From Diorhabda sublineata (Eukaryota; Arthropoda; Insecta; Coleoptera; Chrysomelidae): a DNA stretch of 64,000 bases. The stretch lies in the NCBI RefSeq assembly GCF_026230105.1, contig NC_079477.1, positions 5,213,001 through 5,277,000 of the forward strand, written 5' to 3'. Shown here in pieces: positions 57,285 through 64,000 of the stretch (its first letter is position 1; each line of letters starts with the position of its first letter). The notes below the pieces were generated by a model. That model saw only the letters and a list, made by a program, of their open reading frames with translations, searched no databases and was not told the DNA's origin. The translations under genes and the position numbers were made by a program.

Positions 57285-57520
57285 GAGATTGTCATAATTA
57301 TAAACTTCATTGTGTGATCTTTGCGGATGACTTGGTACTAGTAGAAATTGATAAAAAATATATAACGAATACCTACAAAATTATAAGTCATGCCATGAAA
57401 CTGAAAATTATGAGAGTGTTTGTCACACGAATGGGAGAAAAGCAAAAATTTTCACATTTTTGAGTATTCTACTGTAGAAATAGAAACGGACAGAAACCAA
57501 TGTAGGTATCTCCATAAATC
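57285..57520 (+). pseudogene. Reverse transcriptase fragment (FADD box)
   Basis: The plus strand reads LHCVIFADDLVLVEIDKKY, then ISHAMKLKIMRVFVTRMGEK. FADDLVLV is the catalytic box of a non-LTR reverse transcriptase and the following helix and K.MKV-like stretch fit. Only this palm piece is present. Confidence 0.65.
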
Positions 57521-57529
57521 TGAAACCAT

Positions 57530-58016
57530 TAATTGAAATCTTTTTTTTTGGCTTTTTTAACAGTTGATAAATCAAAGGTTGAAAAAAATCTACACCGCTG
57601 ACTCATCTCACTATTTTCTTCATTTTAATTCCATTCATGAGAAATAATCGTGATTCATATTTCATTGTTGAATATTATTGTACGAACTTTGACATCCAAT
57701 GATAAAAGAAATAAATCTTCGATAAGTGGTTGGTGATTCTTGTGGACCTCTCGGAGATCAATGATTAATATATTCAATGAAAAATGATAGCAAACTTGTT
57801 TTCAATTAAAAAATTGTATAAATGAATGTGTACTGCGACAACATTTGCGAAACATATTTTTCACAAATTTAGATAAATAACTAGAATGACGAAATATTCA
57901 GCGGCTGGTCGTAATGCTACTAAACATTGAATTGTCCTCAATTTCTAACGAATGTAATCCTCGCAGGTCCATCAATCTATCTGTTTTTTTTAATCATATG
58001 TATGAGATAGAGCTAC
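57530..58016. other. No feature recognised
   Basis: AT-rich sequence between the reverse transcriptase piece and a MITE. Confidence 0.4.
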
Positions 58017-58585
58017 TTAGTCCGGGAACTGTCAATGCGCAATCTTATGTATTTTGAGACGCTGAATCCAAATAAGCCCGGGGTTTTTGCGAAAAACTGG
58101 TACGTTTTGTTTAAACAAATTATGAACAAATATGCCCCTTTTCAAGAATATAAAATCTCTTGTCATTTTTCCGTATAATACTAATTTAAAAATTTATAAA
58201 TTTTTGAAATTCGACGATTTTTACTAACTTTCGATGTTAATAACTTTTGATCAACTGAACATGTTTTATAATTGAAAAATCGTACTTTTTCTTTGAATCT
58301 TACTCTACAAATTGGTATATTTCGATATTAGTGCAGGGGCGGCGATTGGCACTTATCGCGATTGACAATTAAGCGTTTTCTCAACGTTGCAGCGCGTGGC
58401 CACAAGCTCTGATCACCACGCATTATACGGAATAATCAAAAAACCATTGGTTTATCATTTGTTTAAACAATTGCAATTTAAACAAAATATACCATTTTTT
58501 CGCAAAATCACCGGGCATTTTTGGATTCAGCGGCTCAAAATACATAAAATACTGCACACGGCAGTATTGACCACTCTCGGTCTAA
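58017..58585. mobile_element. Palindromic MITE with long inverted arms
   Basis: The left arm (from TTAGTCCGGGAACTGTCAAT) and right arm (complement of TTGACCACTCTCGGTCTAA) pair over roughly 150 bp. Shared blocks are TTATGTATTTTGAG, CGCTGAATCCAAA, CCCGG and TTTTGCGAAAAA. A GC-richer middle part (about 58340-58430) has no coding frame. The target duplication is unclear, so the superfamily is unknown. Confidence 0.7.
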
Positions 58586-58589
58586 CTAG

Positions 58590-59810
58590 TTATGTTCTTT
58601 TTTCTAAATGAAAAATACCTGATAAGTAATGACAGTCAAAACTGACGTCAAAATTAGATCATAGCATATTATTTGGGCGTACAAAGATGGTTCGAGGCTG
58701 CTACCGGCGACATTTTCATCTTACGTTCTGTTTGTTTCATTTAACTAGTACGAGTGCTTTTGATTAAGTGGAAATGCGTGGCAGCAAAATCAAAGTATAT
58801 AGATCAGGGTCGATAATTTTCTAAATAAAAAAACTAGAATTCGAAAAAGTTAATAATCATGTTTAAGTTCCACACTTACACAACAGGTCCTGTAACATTA
58901 ACAATTAAAATGAATGTCCCGCGTCCATAAAATTGTCAGAAGATAAAACGCAGAACTTCGGAAATGATTGAAAAACTGATATCGATAAAATTTATATCCA
59001 TAATGACTACTTGATGACGATAGAAATGAAATTATTAAACCTTATATCAAAAGTTGAGAGTTATTGTCGTCTTTCATGACGCGGCTGATCAGGAGATGTG
59101 TCACCTATAGAGCATGTTTGAGCATATCTTTGAAAGCATACAAGTTGTGGGATCCATCAACTGTATAGGTAGGAGTAATACTTAGTTAATCAAAAGAATT
59201 CTATCGAAATAATAGTACGATGAATTTTTAATAGCTCACCTTCAAATTAAGGTAAGGAATTTCAAAATATCACTGTTCCTTCAACTTTATAGGACAGAAT
59301 AACCAGTAATCAATCACGAACGTACCTTATATAAAAACAGGTTTAGGAAATGTTTGCAGGCTGTTCTAACAAGTTATTTTTCCCCTATATTTTTTAAATG
59401 AGGTTCGAAGATACCTGTAAACAGCCAAGTCACATATATATATATATTGTTCCAACTAGCCATGAAAATTATAGTAACGCAAACGTGACACGAAAAGAAA
59501 AAAAACGTTGAGCGTATTTTATTCAAGTTTAAATGTATTCTAGAATGAAATATTAATACAACAGATAATAATATATTATTCACTGGTGTATAATGGGTCT
59601 ATATTATTCACGAGTAGAATACTGTACTTTATTTACGTCTACCAAAAAAATATTTTTGTTATTGTTATTTTATTCTAACAAATATTCTATACAATATATC
59701 ATTGTTCATTGTATATAGTTATCAAAAATTATAATAATCGTTTTTCATCTCCATAATAATCAACACAAAAATTTATGTATTAGTTTTACAAATATTGTTA
59801 CTATCGCCAG
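58590..59810. other. No feature recognised; TA repeat at about 59434
   Basis: Only a short simple repeat (ATATATATATATAT) was noticed. Confidence 0.4.
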
Positions 59811-59814
59811 TTCA

Positions 59815-59985
59815 GAATTCATATGTCATTTTATTTACTTTCCTCAACTTTTCCAGCAATAAATTTCATGAGGCAACGTCAGCAGGTTCTGGTGGTGTTA
59901 AAGAAAAATCACTTTCATTTTTTATATGCATTTTTAATTGGTTTTTCCACATAATTTGACACAAAATATTAAAACACTGAAAAAT
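59815..59985 (-). pseudogene. Crypton-like recombinase fragment, copy 2
   Basis: The minus strand reads NQLKMHIKNESDFSLTPPE, ADVAS, a stop, then NLLLEKLRKVNKMTYEF. It lines up residue by residue with copy 1 (9345-9560), with a small deletion and a stop. It is followed on the right by collinear flanking DNA and the tRNA-like part. Confidence 0.45.
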
Positions 59986-60110
59986 CTAAACACACACTAA
60001 TGCTGACAATTTTGAGTCAAATTTATTTTGTCTTAAAGGCTATTTTAATTTATAAATTGTTTCACAAATCATGGTACGTTAAGAAACAGATAAAAGTCAG
60101 ACACATTCAT

Positions 60111-60180
60111 GTCGCTGAACAGCTCAATGTTAATGTTCCATGCCTTTAAAATGGAGGTCCTGGTTTCGAATCTGATTTAC
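60111..60180 (+). repeat. tRNA-like sequence of a composite repeat, copy 2
   Basis: Leader GTCGCTGA, A-box-like CAGCTCAATGTTAATG and B box GGTTTCGAATCT match copy 1 at 9641-9715. Orientation and order relative to the Crypton-like fragment are the same. Confidence 0.5.
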
Positions 60181-60392
60181 TTTTACGTGTACAGAACTAA
60201 ATTGAAAATATTTAGTAGTGTTTTACATTTTTTGTAGCAAAACAATGTTATATAGCTAAATCAAGAAAGCATCTGACAGCAGTGATTGATGAATTCATTC
60301 ATCACTGTCGTGATTAATGGGTATTATTAAGGTCGAGATGAATAATGGGTACATTATATAACAGTTGTGAATAAAAGTTGAAAATTATCATT

Positions 60393-61250
60393 ACAAGGGT
60401 TGCTACTTAACTTTTCATATAGGCAAATAAAAACAAATATTTATAATTGGATATGCCTTCATTGATTTACAAAATATTTCCCATTGATATTAATACACTT
60501 TTGGATGCGTTTGATATATTTGTTCTATTCCGATTGAGATACCTCCAAAACATTTGATTTGAACATCATCAACCGCTTCTTCGGGTGTAGAAAAACGTTG
60601 ACCTTGAAATTTATTTTCATCTGCGGAAATCAGCAAACAAATGCTGATGTACCATTCAGAATCGAACGTTCTAATGGAACGGTGTACAGTTATTCCGAAA
60701 AAACAGCCGACCATTTCCTTGGGAGAGCTACGTGCGCGAACAACTTTCTTTGGATTTGGCTCGTCTTGAAGGATCCATACAGTCGATTGTTGTTTCGGGT
60801 TCATATGCATAGATCCATGATTCTTCACCTGTCCCGATCTTATAGACGTCTATTGAACATTTCTTTGTACCAATCGACACTTGTTTTGAGCGATTGTCAA
60901 ATTATGCGGTATCCACGGCAAAAAAAATCTTTTTGATAGCCAAATGGTCATGGAATATTGAATGTATGCGATTGGAACTAATATACAAGTTTGCCTCATT
61001 TTAACGATATGTCACATGACGATGTTGCGAAATCAGCTTACGCACAACATCGAAGTTTTCTGGCACAATAGTCGATTTTGCACGAGTTTCACGAAGCAAA
61101 TTGATACTGCTGTCGGTTTAATCCACGTCGAACGTAGAAAATCATCACACGAGATTGTTTGCGATTTAATTCCATATTTTGACCAAGACGAATGTTTCAA
61201 GTATCTGTAAACAACTCAAATAGCACTCCATATAAGTTTACTTCATCATC
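60393..61250 (-). pseudogene. mariner-family transposon, internally deleted
   Basis: The left end CAAGGGTTGCTACTTAACTT follows TA. The minus frame 60490-60828 reads QSTVWILQDEPNPKKVVRAR, MVGCFFGITVH, FDSEWYISICL and then NKFQGQRFSTPEEAVDD. The catalytic HHDN.S and SPDLAP..F segments between these last two blocks are missing by deletion. The N-terminal part continues to about 61250 in broken frames. The right inverted end was not found. Confidence 0.75.
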
Positions 61251-61259
61251 AACGCCCGA

Positions 61260-63350
61260 AGTATCATAAGCAGATCAGTACCAGTACCAAGGTTGGTTGT
61301 ACAAGCGCGAAGCAATTGTTTTCTACTAGAAACTATATTCAAATTTTACAACGGTCCTAGAATATTTGAATTGACAGCATATTTGACAAGTCGGGCATGA
61401 AAAAGATTAATTTTTTATTGAGAATTTATTTCTTGTATTAAAAAGAAAATTAATTAAATTTAGTGGAAAATGAATGTATCTAAGTAAAATATAGATTAAG
61501 TGTCGAATGTAAAAGGCCTCGAAAGTATGTATTTGTAAATAAATATTTATTTTCATTTAATAATTATTGTGCTTATTCCAATTAACTATTGGGGTCAAAG
61601 TGACTTTTTCTAATTGAAATAAAATAGCAAAAAATACATACTTTTCAAGTGAATGTTTTTAAAAGGATTTGAATTGTTTGATTACCTTAAAATACAAATC
61701 AAAATCGTGTCGCGAGATTGCAGGTTTACTCAAAAACAATGAAAATCAAATCAAAATTGATCAACCCTCTATCACAGCAAATGAAACTAATTGTGGTAAC
61801 AAATACTGAATTTTGATTCAGCTTACATAGAAATACATTGAATAAATAAATAAATGAAGAACACGAAGGGCGTTGTTAATGTAGTTACGCCCGGAAGTGA
61901 GTTTCAACTCCGAGAGATGGATCTTATTTCAAAATTATTAATATAATCGTAATCGCACCGTAGATTTCAGAACATGATGAACCTATAAAATTTTTTTCAT
62001 TTAATTTAATTGAGCACCATCTGTCTTTAAAACATGACCAATAATGAACCCGTTTTTCCGTCGACAGTTAGTTAACGTAAGAATGAAATCTGCCACAAAA
62101 TTTAGGCAGCACTTCGACTTCCTAAGGGTGTCCGTCGAACACGTGCCATTTGGCCAAAGTAATTTTTTTAGTTATATAGTTAAGTCGTCATAATTAAAGG
62201 TTTGATTTTAAATAACGACATTCTGATAAAGATATAAACAAAGAAACCGGTAGTCGGTTGAGTTTTAATTGGACGAAAACCACAGCAACGGTACTTTATA
62301 CAGATGTATACAAAAAGTTAATCGAAACAAGTCTTTTTAATGACAAGAAGATTGCCGCAATTATTCTATATAACTCCCGCATTTATTGTACAGTGGTCTA
62401 ATTTAACCCTCGGCGGACGTGCTGCGGAACTACACATCACAAGTTGAAAAACGCACTGATTTAATCTAGCGAAATTTATCTTATAAAAAAATTAAAATAA
62501 ATGTTTTAAGAAAATTTTGTATTATAAAGTGTATAAAATGTAAAGTGAATTTTAATTATAACCAAAAATTAAAAAATCTGCTTTCTCCACGTGAGAAGGA
62601 GCAAATTTTGACAGCTAGTAGTTTTAGTGACTCTTGCAAAAAACATATTGGCGTAAACTGCAGGTAACAGTGTCTTTAGTATTCCTTTTAGAACTACAAT
62701 CATAGCACCGATTTCGAGTTGCTGTCGCCCCATGCATTGTACGATATTTTGAAGAAAGAAAAACAAATTTGGATAGATATTTTATTTCAATCTTTTATAC
62801 GGTCATCGAATAGCTAAAGATCTAATTAATTTAGAAAACTGCGTCTTCAAGGAGGATTATTGAAAGGCGAGTACTTTGGGGAACGGAATGCCATCTACTA
62901 AACACCTGCATGTTTAGCAACTCACCGGCAACTAAAGAAATCACGAACCGCGGTTGTTTGTCCATAGGAATCTTAGTCATTTGAACACAGCAAGACGGAT
63001 AAGGAGATTCGTCCAAAAATATTTCACGGAATCTTAAATTAGTATCAAGAAAGTTAAGAAGAGTAGAAATTAGATTAGCGGTTGATGAAATTACCACCAA
63101 TTCAATAAAATTTTTTTGGTAAGAAGACACACCTCGACAATATACGGAATTGGTAACATATTCATCTTAAAAGTATCCACTAACTTCCAACTTATTGTTT
63201 TTATAGAGTATAGCTTTAGTTGAAACAACCAGTTTTGCAATCAAACAAAAAAACCATAGTTTCATTAAAATCTTGCCTCTATGTTGGAATTTCTGGAACC
63301 GTTGGTGATATTCATACTGAATCCACTGTTTACACCAACACTCATGATTA
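61260..63350. other. No feature recognised
   Basis: Minus frames 62831-63130 and 63167-63379 are open but unrecognised. They lie just downstream (minus sense) of the hammerhead-like motif and could be the 5' part of a Penelope-like element. Confidence 0.3.
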
Positions 63351-63352
63351 CA

Positions 63353-63393
63353 CTTTCTGACGCGCGTTTCGATAACCAAGTTATCGTCTTCAG
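63353..63393 (-). ncRNA. Hammerhead-ribozyme-like motif
   Basis: On the minus strand: CTGAAGA (core CUGANGA), one extra C, a 6-bp stem II (GATAAC/GTTATC, loop TTG), GAAA, a minimal stem III (CGC/GCG) and TC as the UH cleavage site, then AGAAAG. TCT before the core pairs with AGA after the cleavage site to start stem I. Short stem III is known from hammerheads of Penelope-like elements. The extra base before stem II departs from the consensus, so self-cleavage is unproven. Related but decayed motifs are at 3171-3206 and 32715-32757. Confidence 0.5.
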
Positions 63394-63464
63394 AGACTGA
63401 AGGTAAACTCAGTTTACAGTCACTGTAGTTGATCGTTTTTTTTTCGACATTAACGGTTTTGTAA

Positions 63465-63882
63465 TGAATGAATGGGTTCCAGAGGGTCGGACTGTCAACC
63501 AGACTTACTATTTGTCGGTTTTGCCAACACTGCGAGAAAGAGTTCGTAAAAAGCGACCCGAGTTGTGTATTTGGTCAGTAAGCGCACTCCAGTGCTAGAA
63601 TACCTTCCGTACTCACCAGATTTGGCACCGTGCGACTTTTTTTGTGTTAGAAGATAAAATCTGCTTTGAAAGGGACCCGATTTGAGGCGATAAAGCAAAA
63701 AACGGCAGAGCCCCTAAAGGCAGTCACCTAAGAAGACTTCCGGCGCTGCTTCGATCAATGGAAAAAACGTATGGAAAGGTGTGTGGCAAGGGGGGGGGAG
63801 TATAATGAAGGGGAGCATTCGAATGTAGAATAATTTTTATAATAAAACCCTTTTTCGTAACCAGTCTCGTTATTTAATAACC
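63465..63882 (+). pseudogene. mariner transposase C-terminal fragment
   Basis: Plus frames read EWVPEGRTVNQTYYLSVL and RKKRPEL, then after a deletion LEYLPYSPDLAPCDFF with the third catalytic Asp. EEDFRRCFDQWKKRME-like residues close the protein. The 3' end CCAGTCTCGTTATTTAATA matches the inverted end of the 41964-42718 copy, so both belong to one family. The part carrying the first two catalytic residues is absent. Confidence 0.8.
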
Positions 63883-64000
63883 ATAATTGTTATGAAATAA
63901 TGATAAATAATATATGATATTAAGATAATAGTTATTTACGTAAAAAGCGTGTAAAGTAGCCTTCTTTCAACAAATGTGAGTCGAATAAAGGACTTTACAC

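Noticed and set aside
60559..60936. Plus-strand 125-codon open frame
   Set aside because: It lies opposite the mariner transposase, whose motifs are plain on the minus strand.
1..64000. CRISPR array, operon, rRNA or functional tRNA genes
   Set aside because: None was seen. The content is that of an insect nuclear genome, and the tRNA-like pieces do not fold as working tRNAs.

Overview
The window looks like nuclear DNA of an insect. It is strongly AT-rich, its genes are split by long introns, and most of what can be read is old transposable elements: Tc1, mariner, hAT, piggyBac, Penelope-like and several LINE types. Species and order cannot be fixed from the sequence; a beetle or similar insect would fit. 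There are no operons, CRISPR arrays or rRNA genes.

The one host gene recognised with confidence is Imp, the insect orthologue of vertebrate IGF2BP (IGF-II mRNA-binding protein), on the minus strand. Three coding exons join with correct splice signals and matching phase: 31252-31289 (start codon and 12 codons), 12158-12328 (first part of the RRM) and 6505-6679 (end of the RRM, linker and start of KH1). The gene leaves the window on its left side; most of KH1 and the remaining KH domains must lie beyond base 1. Intron 1 is about 18.9 kb and intron 2 about 5.5 kb. A GC-richer, GAGA-containing stretch near 33.1-33.4 kb could be an upstream promoter.

Layout. 0-6.5 kb: a SCAND3/ZBED5-like hAT remnant, a tRNA-Val-derived SINE, a hammerhead-like motif and a 5'-truncated LINE with an 11-bp target duplication. 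6.5-31.3 kb: the Imp introns, holding a deleted Tc1 copy, a Crypton-like/tRNA-like composite repeat, mariner fragments, a 2-kb long-inverted-repeat mariner-like element with one internal stop, a ZMYM1-like hAT remnant, Penelope-like GIY-YIG pieces and LINE tails. 32-42.7 kb: a LINE tail, a piggyBac remnant, a second long-inverted-repeat element, a hAT MITE made of GAACC-type repeats, a Jockey remnant and an internally deleted mariner. 42.7-50 kb: a few open stretches and a GC-rich island of unknown identity, a MITE sitting in an open frame, a second SINE copy and mariner fragments. 50-64 kb: a near full-length Tc1 copy, another Penelope-like piece, a hAT MITE with TATCGATA motifs, an RNase H LINE tail, a nearly complete but dead mariner, a palindromic MITE, a second Crypton-like/tRNA-like composite repeat and further mariner pieces.

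No transposase or reverse transcriptase here looks functional. The elements are unrelated insertions, not a system. The points most worth following are the composite repeat that pairs a tRNA-like sequence with a recombinase-like frame, the hammerhead-like motifs, the long-inverted-repeat elements and the distant Imp start exon. All calls are by eye from sequence and translated frames.
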